Assembly: GCF_011058165.1 (NCBI RefSeq)
Contig: NZ_JAALEG010000040.1
Span: forward strand, 1-50,635
DNA length: 50,635 nucleotides
Source of the DNA: Rhodococcus aetherivorans
Lineage (GTDB): Bacteria; Actinomycetota; Actinomycetes; Mycobacteriales; Mycobacteriaceae
Reading direction: 5' to 3'
Positions 33,818-42,394 of the stretch are shown piece after piece. Position 1 is the stretch's first letter. Each line of letters begins with the position of its first letter. A program made the translations under genes and the position numbers. A model generated the notes under the pieces. The model did no database searches and was not told the origin of the DNA. It saw only the letters and a program-made list of their open reading frames with translations.

Positions 33818-34057
33818 ATGGCAGAGAACACGAGCGGTCCGAGCGAAGGCGTCAAGGGCGTCGTCGAAGACGTCAAGGGAAAGGCCAAGGAGGCGACCGG
33901 CGCCGTCGTCGGCAGCGACGAACTCACCCGCGAGGGACGGGCCCAGCAGGACAAGGCCGACAGCCAGCGCGAGGCCGCGAAGAAGGAAGCCGAGGCGGAG
34001 AAGGCACGCGCCGACGCCGAGGTCGACGAGGCGCGCCAGCGCTCGCATCAGCAGTGA
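33818..34057 (+). CDS. CsbD-family stress protein
   Basis: A 79-residue, highly charged, lysine- and alanine-rich protein (VKGVVEDVKGKAKEATGAVVGSDEL) with a long C-terminal helix. CsbD is a sigma-B-controlled general stress protein in Bacillus; molecular function unknown. The ATG at 33818 has gagggagag in front. Confidence 0.9.
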   Translation: MAENTSGPSEGVKGVVEDVKGKAKEATGAVVGSDELTREGRAQQDKADSQREAAKKEAEAEKARADAEVDEARQRSHQQ

Positions 34058-34166
34058 ATCCGCATCGCAGTGAATCGGTGACCGGCCGCGCAGGCGGTCG
34101 CGCCCGTCGTTCGTCCACGACCCGGGGGCCGTTCGGCTCCCGGGTCTTCGCCCCGGAGGAGGAGCG

Positions 34167-34364
34167 ATGCGTATCCTGACGTTCGTTGTGCTGGTGTGGC
34201 TGGTGATCGGTGCGATCGCCGCCGGGCAGCGGGGGTACTTCACAGAAGCCGAGCAGAGCTGCGCCGACTTCGCCACCGTCGCGGTGACGGTGATCGCGGG
34301 GCCCCTCAACTACGCCGGAGTCAATCCGAAGGTGGAGTGCGAGCTTCCGCAGCCGAGTCCGTGA
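34167..34364 (+). CDS. Small secreted or membrane-anchored protein
   Basis: A 65-residue protein with an N-terminal hydrophobic segment (LTFVVLVWLVIGAIAAGQ) and two cysteines (SCADF, VECEL) that could form a disulphide outside the cell. The GPLNYAGVNPKVEC tail occurs in small mycobacterial proteins of unknown role. A GGAGGAGG site precedes the ATG. Its last 44 bases overlap the convergent ANTAR gene. Confidence 0.75.
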   Translation: MRILTFVVLVWLVIGAIAAGQRGYFTEAEQSCADFATVAVTVIAGPLNYAGVNPKVECELPQPSP

Positions 34365-35070
34365 CCGGACCCGCGGGCTGCCGCGGCGACGGGATCCGCT
34401 CGTGCGCGGTCATGAGCAGATGGTCGAAGGCGGTGCGAAGCGTTGCCGGTGCGTCGAGTCCGGTGGTGACGTCCCGGACGAGTTGCTCGGCGAGCGTGCG
34501 GAGCTTGACATTCGACTCCTGGGACCGCCAGGCGAGGATCTCGAAGGCGCGGTCCGCCGGAATCCCGTAGACCGCCATGAGCATGCCCTTGGCCTGTTCG
34601 ATGACCGCACGGTGGTGCGCGAGCGCCGAGACCGCCTCGTCGACGCTGTGCCGGACCTCGTCGTCGTACGCGTCGGACAGGTCCAGGTAGAAACCGGCCG
34701 TGCCGATCACCCGTCCTCGCTCGTCGAGCAGGCGGTCGCCGATCACGACGACGGGCCGGACCGTCCCGTGCGTGTCGATGATGCGATGCCGGCTGCTGAA
34801 CGGCTCGCCGTTGCGCTGCAGGGCGCCCAGCATGGCCGCGACGTGGGCCCTGTCCTCGGGATGCTTGTGCTTGAGCAGCAGGTCGGTGGTCGGCCGTACG
34901 GTCCCCGGGGCGTACCCGTGCATCCGCGCCACGTCGTCCGACCATTCCCACCTGTCGTCGTCGATCAGGTAGCGGAAACTCCCGACCCGCTGCGGCTTCC
35001 CGCTCGCGAAGACCCGTTCGAAGGCGTCGTCCACCGGCGTGTCGCCGGCGTCCACGATCGGTTCCCTCAT
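34321..35070 (-). CDS. PAS-ANTAR domain RNA-binding regulator
   Basis: A 249-residue protein. An N-terminal PAS domain (about 25-135; FRYLIDDDRWEWSDDVARMHGYAPG) would sense a signal, and an ANTAR domain (about 150-210; HHRAVIEQAKGMLMAVYGIPADRAFEILAWRSQESNVKL) binds paired RNA hairpins to prevent transcription termination. Such soluble PAS-ANTAR proteins are numerous in Rhodococcus and mycobacteria. The target RNA is not identified; no paired ANTAR hairpins were recognised nearby. Confidence 0.88.
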   Translation of the reverse strand: MREPIVDAGDTPVDDAFERVFASGKPQRVGSFRYLIDDDRWEWSDDVARMHGYAPGTVRPTTDLLLKHKHPEDRAHVAAMLGALQRNGEPFSSRHRIIDTHGTVRPVVVIGDRLLDERGRVIGTAGFYLDLSDAYDDEVRHSVDEAVSALAHHRAVIEQAKGMLMAVYGIPADRAFEILAWRSQESNVKLRTLAEQLVRDVTTGLDAPATLRTAFDHLLMTAHERIPSPRQPAGPVTDSAAEARTPPSD

Positions 35071-35131
35071 GCAACGATTATGCCTCCGGTGACGGGCACT
35101 ACCGCTGCGGGATCGCGTGAGGTGAGGTGAT

Positions 35132-35704
35132 CTAGCCGGCGTGTTGCTCGGCGTTCGCGAACACTTCGACGAGGGTGGCGCAGAAGGCGGGCAGATCCCT
35201 CGGATTGCGGCTCGACACCAGGTTCCCGTCGACGACCACTTCCTCGTCGACCACGTTCCCGCCCGCGTTGCGGATGTCCGTGCGGACGCTGGGGTAGGAC
35301 GTCAGCGTCCGACCCCGGACCACGTCGGCCTCGACCAGTGTCCAGGGGCCGTGACAGATCACCCCGACGGGCCGGCCCGACTCGACGAAGTCCCGCACGA
35401 ACGCCACGGCGGCGGGGTCCTGGCGCAGATGATCGGGGTTCGTGGTACCGCCAGGCAGGATCAGCGCGTCGAAGTCCGACACCGACGCCTCCGACACCAC
35501 CTGGTCGACCGGGTGCCGGCCGGCCGCGTGCACGTCGGACTTCATGGCCTGGATCTCGCCGGGTTCGAGCGACAGCAGGCGCACCGTGCCGCCCGCCTCC
35601 TCGACTGCCCGGCGCGGCTCGACCAGCTCGACCTCCTCGACGCCGTTCGTGGCGAGGACGGCGACCGTGCGTCCCGCCAGCCGGCCGTTCCCTGAAGCGC
35701 TCAT
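35132..35704 (-). CDS. DJ-1/PfpI-family protein
   Basis: A 190-residue type 1 glutamine-amidotransferase-like protein. The nucleophile elbow is GVICHGPWTLVEA, with Cys followed by His as in PfpI/YhbO proteases or deglycases; DALILPGGTTNPDHLR is also typical. Members protect against oxidative and glycation stress; the exact activity is debated for the family. A SigF-like promoter lies 42 bases upstream inside the end of the next gene. Confidence 0.9.
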   Translation of the reverse strand: MSASGNGRLAGRTVAVLATNGVEEVELVEPRRAVEEAGGTVRLLSLEPGEIQAMKSDVHAAGRHPVDQVVSEASVSDFDALILPGGTTNPDHLRQDPAAVAFVRDFVESGRPVGVICHGPWTLVEADVVRGRTLTSYPSVRTDIRNAGGNVVDEEVVVDGNLVSSRNPRDLPAFCATLVEVFANAEQHAG

Positions 35705-35745
35705 CGCGAAGTCGTCCTTTCGTCGTGGGAAGGTTCCCCGATCGC

Positions 35746-35771
35746 GTACCCGAGGCCGGCGACCGGGAAAC
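35746..35771 (-). promoter_or_regulatory. SigF-like promoter for the DJ-1/PfpI gene
   Basis: Minus strand GTTTC (35771-35767), 15 bases, GGGTAC (35751-35746), immediately after the stop of the Rieske-tailed oxidoreductase gene. Confidence 0.5.
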
Positions 35772-35772
35772 G

Positions 35773-37260
35773 TCACTCCGGTGCCAGATCCCGGGTGGCA
35801 GGGCCTTCGAGCAGACGCCCGTCCGCGGCGAAGCGGGAGCCGTGCAGCGGGCAGTCCCAGGAGGCTTCCGCGTCGTTCCATCGCAGCACGCCACCGAGGT
35901 GGGGGCACACCGCGGACACCCGGTGCGTGGTGCCGTCGACGGTGCACACCCCGACCGGGCGGAGCTTCTCCCGGCGTACCGTGCCGCGGCCCTCCGGCGG
36001 GGACGCGCCGTCGCCGGACAACTCGGCCCGCACCCATCCGCGCGTCATCTCCACCGCGACCGCGGCATTGAGCCGGGTTGCTGCCGGAAGATCGAAAAGC
36101 TTTGTGGGACTCCAGGCCTGGAACGCCGACTCCCATTCCGGAGCCGTCTCGCCGAGAATGCGGGCCGACAGCAACCGCGCCGCCGCCACCGCGTTCGTCA
36201 TGCCCCACTTGCCGTAGCCGGTGCCCACGAGCAGCCGATCGTTGCCGGGAAGCAGCGGGCCCACGTACGGCAGGTGATCGAGCGTCGCATAGTCCTGCGC
36301 CGACCAGCGCGCCACGGTCTTCGCACCCGGGAAGTGGCGGCCCGTCCACGCCACGAGATCGTCCGCGGCGCCCCGATGGTCGTGTGCCCGCCCGACGGTG
36401 TGGCCGTTGCCGCCGACGAGGAAGTACCGCCCCCCGTAGGCCGTGCGCAGCGACCGCGTCGGCGAATCCACCGACAGATACATCCCGCTCGGAATGTCGC
36501 CCGGTACCTCGAACGCGGCCGCGTACGACCGCTGGGGCTCGAGCCGGGCGAAGAACCCGCCGCGGTCGAGGATCGGCGTCCCCGTCGCCAGCACGATGTG
36601 CCCGGCCCGCACCTCGCCGTGATCGGTGACCGCGACGCATCCGTTCCGGTCCGAGCGGACCTTCCGGACCCGGCAGCCGGTGAACAGGGCGCCGTCGCGC
36701 TCCCGCAGTTCGCGGGCCAGTTCGTGCAGCAACGGCATCGGATCGGTCTGCGCCTGATCCGGCAGCGTCACCGCCGCGGCCACGGGGTACGGCAGTTCCG
36801 TCTCCGTCGTCATGCGGGCGTCGAGACCGGCCGCGCGGCAGGCCTCGTGCTCGGCGCGCACCGTGGCCACGCCCTCCTCGCCGGCGCTGTAGGTGAAGGC
36901 GGCCGCGGATTCGATCGGCAGGCCCCGCTCCCGGCACAGCTGCACCACCCACCGTTGCGCCTCGAGGTTGCCGGCCACGTAGTTTCGCAGGACGTCGCGG
37001 GAATGGCCTCGGGCGATGCTGGAGAGGGTGCTGCCCTGCAGCAGGCTGATCTTGCCGGTGGTGTTGCCGGTGGTGACGGCGCCGACCGTGCGGGCCTCGA
37101 GGACGGCCACGCGGTGGCCGGCGCGCGCGAGCAGGAGGGCGGTGGCCATGCCGGTGAGGCCGGCGCCGACCACCACGGTGTCGAAGCGGGCCGGGCCCTC
37201 GGGCCACGGCGTGTCGTCGGTGCGGGCGGTGTCGGTGCGGGAGAGCCACAGTGAGGTCAC
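35773..37260 (-). CDS. FAD-dependent oxidoreductase with C-terminal Rieske domain
   Basis: A 495-residue protein. The N-terminal part is a DAO-type FAD oxidoreductase (VVVGAGLTGMATALLLARAG, residues about 22-45; TGYGKWGMTNAVAAARLL). The last 100 residues form a Rieske 2Fe-2S domain with CPHLGG and CPLHGS ligands. The electron partner and substrate are unknown. I chose the GTG at 37260: it lies just after a SigF-like promoter, whereas the open frame to 37518 translates a tandem repeat (LPDRHHDA units) and is unlikely to be coding. Confidence 0.87.
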   Translation of the reverse strand: MTSLWLSRTDTARTDDTPWPEGPARFDTVVVGAGLTGMATALLLARAGHRVAVLEARTVGAVTTGNTTGKISLLQGSTLSSIARGHSRDVLRNYVAGNLEAQRWVVQLCRERGLPIESAAAFTYSAGEEGVATVRAEHEACRAAGLDARMTTETELPYPVAAAVTLPDQAQTDPMPLLHELARELRERDGALFTGCRVRKVRSDRNGCVAVTDHGEVRAGHIVLATGTPILDRGGFFARLEPQRSYAAAFEVPGDIPSGMYLSVDSPTRSLRTAYGGRYFLVGGNGHTVGRAHDHRGAADDLVAWTGRHFPGAKTVARWSAQDYATLDHLPYVGPLLPGNDRLLVGTGYGKWGMTNAVAAARLLSARILGETAPEWESAFQAWSPTKLFDLPAATRLNAAVAVEMTRGWVRAELSGDGASPPEGRGTVRREKLRPVGVCTVDGTTHRVSAVCPHLGGVLRWNDAEASWDCPLHGSRFAADGRLLEGPATRDLAPE

Positions 37261-37269
37261 CTGTGAGGA

Positions 37270-37295
37270 ATGCCCCGTGTCGCGCCCGGGAAACC
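37270..37295 (-). promoter_or_regulatory. SigF-like promoter for the Rieske oxidoreductase gene
   Basis: Minus strand GGTTT (37295-37291), 15 bases, GGGCAT (37275-37270). The GTG start is ten bases on, so the transcript may be nearly leaderless. The same GGGCAT variant precedes the DUF6328 gene. Confidence 0.5.
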
Positions 37296-37330
37296 CGCGC
37301 CGGTCACCGGTCCTGCGCCGGGCCGGTCGA

Positions 37331-37356
37331 GGTTTGCGCCCCGTCGTGCGGGGTAG
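37331..37356 (+). promoter_or_regulatory. SigF-like promoter for the formaldehyde-dehydrogenase-like gene
   Basis: GGTTT (37331-37335), 15 bases, GGGTAG (37351-37356). It lies 147 bases before the start codon, with a tandem repeat in the transcribed leader. Confidence 0.5.
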
Positions 37357-37367
37357 GCCGTGCAGAG

Positions 37368-37450
37368 CCGGCAGTGCGTCATGGTGCCGGTCCGGCAGTG
37401 CGTCATGGTGCCGGTCCGGCAGTGCGTCATGGTGCCGGTCCGGCAGTGCG
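37368..37450. repeat. 24-bp tandem repeat, three and a half copies, in a leader region
   Basis: Units at 37368-37391, 37392-37415 and 37416-37439 are identical, with a partial fourth to 37450. Each unit begins ccggcagtgc and ends ggtgccggt, so neighbouring units can pair. The array lies between the SigF-like promoter and the gene at 37503. Confidence 0.9.
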
Positions 37451-37502
37451 CCGCGCAGTCCACGACGAGAGGTGCCCGGACCACCGGGCGGGAGGATCGG
37501 CG

Positions 37503-38684
37503 ATGAAAGCAGTGACATGGCAGGGCAAGCGGAAGGTGAGTGTCGATACGGTCCCCGACCCGAGGATCGAGCAGCCCACCGATGCGATCATCCGCGTCAC
37601 CACCACCAACATCTGCGGTTCGGATCTGCACCTGTACGAAGTGCTCGGACCGTTCATGTCGCCGGGGGACATCCTCGGCCACGAGCCCATGGGGATCGTG
37701 GAGGAGGTCGGTTCCGAGGTCACCTCGATCAAACCCGGCGACCGCGTGGTCATTCCGTTCCAGATCTCGTGCGGCAGTTGTTTCATGTGCGGGGACGGCC
37801 TGTTCTCCCAGTGCGAGACCACCCAGGTCACCGAGCAGGGCACCGGCGCGGCGCTGTTCGGGTATTCGAAGCTGTACGGGAGCGTGCCCGGTGGCCAGGC
37901 GCAGTATCTGCGTGTGCCGCATGCGGATTCGACCCACATTTCGGTTCCGGAGGGGCCGCCGGACTCGCGGTTCGTCTACCTGTCCGACGTGCTGCCCACC
38001 GCCTGGCAGGCCGTGGAGTACGCGCATGTGCCCGACGGGGGTTCGGTGACGGTGCTCGGCCTCGGGCCCATCGGCGAGATGGCCGGACGGATCGCCGTGC
38101 ACCGCGGCCACCGGGTGATCGGTGTCGACATGGTGCCCGAGCGGCTCGCGCGCGCCGCCACCCGCGGCATCGAGACCATCGACCTGAAGGAGGCCGGGAA
38201 CTCGCTGGGCGAGATGATCCGCGACCGCACCGGCGGCCGCGGCACCGACTCGGTGATCGACGCGGTCGGCATGGAAGCGCACGGGTCACCCGTCGCCACC
38301 GCCCTGCAGACCGCGACGGGGCTGCTGCCGTCCGCGTTGTCCGCGCCGCTGATGACCCACGTCGGTATCGACCGGCTGCACGCCCTCTACACCGCGATCG
38401 ACGTGGTGCGCCGGGGCGGCACCCTCTCGCTCAGCGGCGTGTACGGCGGCATGACCGACCCGATGCCGATGATGACCCTGTTCGACAAGCAGATCCGGCT
38501 GCGGATGGGTCAGGCGAACGTCAACCACTGGGTGCCGCAGATCATGCCGCTGCTCACCGACGACGATCCGCTCGGAGTGGACACCTTCGCCACGCACCGG
38601 TTGCCGCTGTCGGACGCCCCGCACGCGTACGAGATCTTCCAGCGCAAGCAGGAGGGCGCGATCAAGATCCAGCTCGAGCCCTGA
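37503..38684 (+). CDS. Zinc-dependent dehydrogenase, glutathione-independent formaldehyde dehydrogenase-like
   Basis: A 393-residue medium-chain dehydrogenase. Catalytic zinc motifs ICGSDLHLYE and GHEPMG, structural zinc CGSCFMCGDGLFSQC, and cofactor motif VLGLGPIGEMAG are all present. The length and the late segment (MTDPMPMMTLFDKQIRLRMGQANVNHW) fit the formaldehyde dehydrogenase/FdhA-like branch, which is usually NAD-linked. A GGAGG site lies just before the ATG. It is convergent with surE, 15 bases apart. Confidence 0.9.
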   Translation: MKAVTWQGKRKVSVDTVPDPRIEQPTDAIIRVTTTNICGSDLHLYEVLGPFMSPGDILGHEPMGIVEEVGSEVTSIKPGDRVVIPFQISCGSCFMCGDGLFSQCETTQVTEQGTGAALFGYSKLYGSVPGGQAQYLRVPHADSTHISVPEGPPDSRFVYLSDVLPTAWQAVEYAHVPDGGSVTVLGLGPIGEMAGRIAVHRGHRVIGVDMVPERLARAATRGIETIDLKEAGNSLGEMIRDRTGGRGTDSVIDAVGMEAHGSPVATALQTATGLLPSALSAPLMTHVGIDRLHALYTAIDVVRRGGTLSLSGVYGGMTDPMPMMTLFDKQIRLRMGQANVNHWVPQIMPLLTDDDPLGVDTFATHRLPLSDAPHAYEIFQRKQEGAIKIQLEP

Positions 38685-38699
38685 CCGGTGCCGCCGGCG

Positions 38700-39491
38700 T
38701 CACACCAGGTCGGCCGCGGTACGCGGCAGATCCGCGGTGTCGACGTCGGCGGCCTCGAATGGGGAGCGCAACGCCGTCGCGGTCGCCCAGCCCTGGGCGA
38801 GCAGGCCCGCGTCGGTGTCCTCGGCCTCGTCGGCCCGGATGTCGCTGAAGGTCACGGTGACGTACTGGCGCTCCCCGTCGTCCGGGTCCTGGTCGGTTTC
38901 GCCGATGTCGGCCTGCACGGCGCCGAACGCCGCGAGCGGTGCCGTGCGCAGGCCGCGCAGTTCGCTCAGCGGGATGTCGGGCACGTTGACGTTGAGCACC
39001 GTGCCGGGCGTGCCCTGCGTCAGCACCCACTGCAGGGCGTGCCGGGCGACGACCTCGGCACCCTCCCAGTGCTCGTGGACCGAACCGGACAGCGAGACCG
39101 CCAGGGCCAGGCTGCCGTGGTTGGCTCCGGTGAGCGCCGCGCCGACCGTGCCGGAGTGCAGGATCGCGTGGCCGGTGTTGGGGCCGTGGTTGATTCCCGA
39201 CAGGACGATGTCGGGTTTGGGGCCGAACGCCCCGTACATCGAGACGAAGGCGATCAAGGCCGGCGACGCCTCGACGGCGAGCACCGTCGTGTCCGGCAGG
39301 TCCGGGAACGCCCGCGGCGCGACGACGAGCCGGCCGTCCTCCTCGAGTGCGCTGAGCGACGCGCTGGCGCCGCTGCGCTCGGCATGGGGGGCGGCCACCA
39401 CCACGTCGAGACCGGCGTCCACCGCCACCCGGGCGAGCACCGAGATGCCGTGGCTGTCCACCCCGTCGTCGTTGACGATCAGCGCTCTCAC
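38700..39491 (-). CDS. surE: 5'/3'-nucleotidase SurE
   Basis: A 263-residue survival protein phosphatase. The N-terminal metal-binding NDDG (LIVNDDGVDSHG) and SGINHGPNTG motifs are intact. SurE dephosphorylates nucleoside monophosphates and short polyphosphates and supports stationary-phase survival in E. coli. The GTG at 39491 lies 4 bases after the kinase gene stop, so the two are co-transcribed. Confidence 0.93.
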   Translation of the reverse strand: MRALIVNDDGVDSHGISVLARVAVDAGLDVVVAAPHAERSGASASLSALEEDGRLVVAPRAFPDLPDTTVLAVEASPALIAFVSMYGAFGPKPDIVLSGINHGPNTGHAILHSGTVGAALTGANHGSLALAVSLSGSVHEHWEGAEVVARHALQWVLTQGTPGTVLNVNVPDIPLSELRGLRTAPLAAFGAVQADIGETDQDPDDGERQYVTVTFSDIRADEAEDTDAGLLAQGWATATALRSPFEAADVDTADLPRTAADLV

Positions 39492-39495
39492 GTTC

Positions 39496-40470
39496 CTACC
39501 TCCCGCTCTTCCCCTTCGCGAACGGCCGGACCTCGACGCTCTCGGCGACCTTGTCGACGAGTTCTCGCTGCCCCGTGGCCAACCCGTGCCGCGTGACGTT
39601 GACGGCGCCCGCCGCGGCACCGAGCTGCAGGGCTTCGACCATCGTGGCTCCGGCGGCTAGCGCGGCGCCCATCCCGGCGGTCATGGAGTCGCCGGCGCCG
39701 CGGTGGTCGGCGATGTTCAGCGGCGGCGCGACGACTTCCCACAGCTCGCCGTCGACGAGGGCGAGGGCGGGGTCGCCGGCGCGAGACAGCACCACGTTGC
39801 GGGCGCCCTGCGAGACGAGTTCCTTCATGGCCGCGGTGAGGTCGTCGATGTCCTCGGACTTCGCCCTGCCGTCCTCGAGGAGATCCTCGTGACTGACCTT
39901 GAGCACGGCGAGACCGCCCTCGAGCGCCGCGGTCATGGTGGGGCCGGACAGGTCGGCGACGACGGGAACACCCAGGGCGGTCAGGTCGGCCGCCAGCCGG
40001 GTGTAGACGTCGTGCGGCACCGCCCGGTCGGAATGCGGGCCACCGAGCAGCGCCACGTCCGCCTCGAGGCCCTCGGCCAGCGCCGCGCCGAACAGGTCGT
40101 CGGCCTCGTGCCGGTTGAGCGTCGGCGGCGGAACCTCCACGATCTCCTCACGCTCACCCCCGCGGCGGTCGTGCACGTACGAGCCGTTCTGGCCGGCGGT
40201 GAACACCGATCGCACCGATACGCCTTCCTGTGCGATGAGATCGCTGACGACGGGGCCGGTCTCGCCGCCGAAGGTGCCGCACAGCCGCACCTTCAGGCCG
40301 AGTGTGACCGCCATGCGGGCGATCCAGAAGCCCTGCCCGCCGGCGTGGACGTGCAGTTCCGGGACATCCGACGGCGACGACTCGATGGTGACGGTGAGCA
40401 GGGGAGTGGGTGCGAAGACGAAGGCGGAGGGCGCGCTGTCGTCGTTGCCGTCTCGGGGAGCGGGGTTCAT
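39496..40470 (-). CDS. PfkB-family carbohydrate kinase
   Basis: A 324-residue ribokinase-fold enzyme: GGQGFWIARMAVTLG near the N-terminus and the PfkB signature RGAGDSMTAGMGAAL near the C-terminus with the catalytic Asp. The overall order resembles 1-phosphofructokinase/PfkB-like proteins such as mycobacterial Rv2029c, but the GGQG in place of GGKG leaves the sugar uncertain. It is the middle gene of DUF2231 - kinase - surE. Confidence 0.88.
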   Translation of the reverse strand: MNPAPRDGNDDSAPSAFVFAPTPLLTVTIESSPSDVPELHVHAGGQGFWIARMAVTLGLKVRLCGTFGGETGPVVSDLIAQEGVSVRSVFTAGQNGSYVHDRRGGEREEIVEVPPPTLNRHEADDLFGAALAEGLEADVALLGGPHSDRAVPHDVYTRLAADLTALGVPVVADLSGPTMTAALEGGLAVLKVSHEDLLEDGRAKSEDIDDLTAAMKELVSQGARNVVLSRAGDPALALVDGELWEVVAPPLNIADHRGAGDSMTAGMGAALAAGATMVEALQLGAAAGAVNVTRHGLATGQRELVDKVAESVEVRPFAKGKSGR

Positions 40471-40545
40471 GCATGTCCTTCGAAATGGGGAGGAGACGGC
40501 GCCCGCGGTGGCGGACGCGCGGTTCGCGTTGCGGTGCGGCCTCGC

Positions 40546-41196
40546 TCAGGCCGTATCGCCGGGGGAGTCGGCGAGGACGGGATCGTAGACGGGGGCGTTC
40601 GGCACCTCGGGCGGGCGCACATTGGCGCCGAGCGAGTACGCGAGGTGCCCGCCCAGCAGGCCGCCCAGCCCGATCAGTACGGTGCCGGCGGCGCTCAGCG
40701 TCACCGCGCCGGCGGCGCTACGCGTCACCGCGCCGGCGGCGCTACGCGTCACCGCGCCGGCGGCGCTACGCGTCACCGCGCCGGGACCGGAACTGCGGCG
40801 GCGCTGGCGGTAGGACAGGGCCATGAGGGCTGCTCCGGCGCCGTTGACGGCCGCGTGGATCAACCCCACCCGGCGCTGCACGGTGTCGGTGTGCACCCAG
40901 TCGACCCAGCCGGCCAGAACCGTCGGCGGCGTCGCCAGCAGACCGAGCCCGATCAGCCGCCGCGCGGTCTCGGGTTGTCGCAGGGCGTCGAAGACGCCGG
41001 CCGCGGTCCACGCCCCGATGGGGACGGCCACCAGCGCCGGGTGCAGCGGGTGGCCCACGGGAGCGCCGTGCAGCACGGCCCCGATCGGGCTGTCCGCCAG
41101 CCGCCCGACCTGCTTCCGCAGCACCTCGGCGGGACCGTCCAGCCACGCCGCCGACTCCGTCCCGGAATACAGGATCTCCATCTGCGAGTCCGTCAT
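40546..41196 (-). CDS. DUF2231 membrane protein with an octapeptide repeat
   Basis: A 216-residue protein with the DUF2231 motif GHPLHPALVAVPIGAW and four hydrophobic segments. Near the C-terminus a 24-base tandem repeat gives AVTRSAAG three times and AVTLSAAG once before the last membrane segment (TVLIGLGGLLGG). The ATG at 41196 is preferred over the one at 41208, which overlaps the promoter -10. Function unknown. First gene of the operon with the PfkB kinase and surE. Confidence 0.85.
   Translation of the reverse strand: MTDSQMEILYSGTESAAWLDGPAEVLRKQVGRLADSPIGAVLHGAPVGHPLHPALVAVPIGAWTAAGVFDALRQPETARRLIGLGLLATPPTVLAGWVDWVHTDTVQRRVGLIHAAVNGAGAALMALSYRQRRRSSGPGAVTRSAAGAVTRSAAGAVTRSAAGAVTLSAAGTVLIGLGGLLGGHLAYSLGANVRPPEVPNAPVYDPVLADSPGDTA
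40691..40784. repeat. 24-bp tandem repeat within the DUF2231 gene
   Basis: Four copies (40691-40714, 40715-40738, 40739-40762, 40763-40784), the first with two changes. The period is a whole number of codons, so copy-number change would keep the frame and alter a linker of AVTRSAAG units. Confidence 0.9.
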
Positions 41197-41206
41197 GCCC
41201 ACGGGC

Positions 41207-41232
41207 ATACCCCGCCCCGACCGGGTGAAACC
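41207..41232 (-). promoter_or_regulatory. SigF-like promoter for DUF2231-pfkB-surE
   Basis: Minus strand GGTTT (41232-41228), 15 bases, GGGTAT (41212-41207), a full consensus match. The ATG is ten bases further. Confidence 0.6.
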
Positions 41233-41240
41233 TGCCAGAC

Positions 41241-41268
41241 GGGTGTACGACGCAGATCGGCGGGGTAT
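41241..41268 (+). promoter_or_regulatory. SigF-like promoter for the epimerase operon
   Basis: GGTGT (41242-41246), 16 bases, GGGTAT (41263-41268), 11 bases before the ATG at 41280. Confidence 0.5.
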
Positions 41269-41279
41269 CTCCTGCGATC

Positions 41280-42359
41280 ATGAGACAGCGCATCGTGATC
41301 ACCGGCGCCAGCGGCAACGTCGGCACCGCCCTGCTGCGGCGCCTCGCCCGGCGATCGGAGCCGCCGGAGATCGTGGCCGTCGCCCGGCGCGTGCCACCGC
41401 CCACCGACCCCTACGACGGCGTGACCTGGCACAGCGTCGACCTCGCCGCACCCGGCGCCGAGACCGGGCTGCGCCCCCTCCTCGAAGGGGCCGACGCCGT
41501 CGTGCACCTGGCCTGGGGTTTCCAGCCCTCGCACCGGCGGGACTATCTGCGCCGGACCGGAGTGGACGGCACCGCCGCCGTGATCGGGGCGACCCTCGCC
41601 GCCGGCGTCGGACACCTGGTGCACATGTCCTCCGCCGCGGTGTACGCGGCCGGGGCCTACGGCCGGGCGGTCGACGAGTCGTGGCCCGCGACCGGCATCG
41701 AATCGTGCGCGTACAGCGTCGACAAGGTCGCGGCGGAGCGGCTGCTCGACGAGCGGATCGAGGGCGCGGCCGCGGCGCCGATCGTCACCCGTTTCCGGCC
41801 GGGCTTCATCGGCCAGTACGCGGGCGGCAGCGCGCTGCGCCGCTACGCGGTGCCGGGATACGTGCCCGACGTCGTGCTCCGTCACCTGCCGTTGCTGCCC
41901 GTGGACCCCGGAACTTCGATCCCCGCCGTGCACGCCGACGACGTGGCCGCCGCGCTCGATGCCGCCCTGGAGCGGCGGGTGCCGGGCGTGTTCAACCTCG
42001 CGACCCCCGAACCGCTGCGTGCGGGCGACATCGCCGGGGCGTTCGGGGCCCGTGCGATCCCCGTACCGCGGCAGGTGCTGCGGGCCGTCGTCGAGGCGAC
42101 CTGGCAGGTCCACCTGCAACCGATCGCCGGCGGATGGATCGACCTGGCCTACAACACCCCGATGCTCGACTGTGACCGGGCCCGCCGAGACCTGGACTGG
42201 GCACCGACCGTTCCGGGCCCCCAGGTGTGGCGCGAGGCCATCGCGGGTATGCAGGCCGAGGCCGGCACCGACAGCCCGGTCCTGCGCAGTCGCGGGCCGC
42301 TCGAGACGATGAGCGTCCTGCTCGGCCGCGGGACCGTCGGGCGCCGCGTGCCGCCGTGA
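41280..42359 (+). CDS. NAD-dependent epimerase/dehydratase-family protein
   Basis: A 359-residue extended short-chain dehydrogenase with the nucleotide motif GASGNVG (residues 9-15) and the catalytic YSVDK. The substrate is unknown. It is followed after 35 bases by an SRPBCC gene and then a phytoene-dehydrogenase-like gene, which implies a shared hydrophobic or isoprenoid-like substrate. Confidence 0.87.
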   Translation: MRQRIVITGASGNVGTALLRRLARRSEPPEIVAVARRVPPPTDPYDGVTWHSVDLAAPGAETGLRPLLEGADAVVHLAWGFQPSHRRDYLRRTGVDGTAAVIGATLAAGVGHLVHMSSAAVYAAGAYGRAVDESWPATGIESCAYSVDKVAAERLLDERIEGAAAAPIVTRFRPGFIGQYAGGSALRRYAVPGYVPDVVLRHLPLLPVDPGTSIPAVHADDVAAALDAALERRVPGVFNLATPEPLRAGDIAGAFGARAIPVPRQVLRAVVEATWQVHLQPIAGGWIDLAYNTPMLDCDRARRDLDWAPTVPGPQVWREAIAGMQAEAGTDSPVLRSRGPLETMSVLLGRGTVGRRVPP

Positions 42360-42394
42360 CCACTCGCGGCGGAGCGACGAGAGAGGGTATCGGG

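Noticed and set aside
35071-35131. Promoter of SigF type for the PAS-ANTAR gene
   Set aside because: No matching -35/-10 pair could be found upstream of 35070.
37261-37518. N-terminal extension of the Rieske oxidoreductase to 37518
   Set aside because: The extra residues are a translated tandem repeat and the region contains promoters for both directions; the FAD motif begins soon after the GTG at 37260.
42385-42390. GGGTAT before the SRPBCC gene as another SigF promoter
   Set aside because: No -35-like element at the right distance; it is part of the gagaggg ribosome site.
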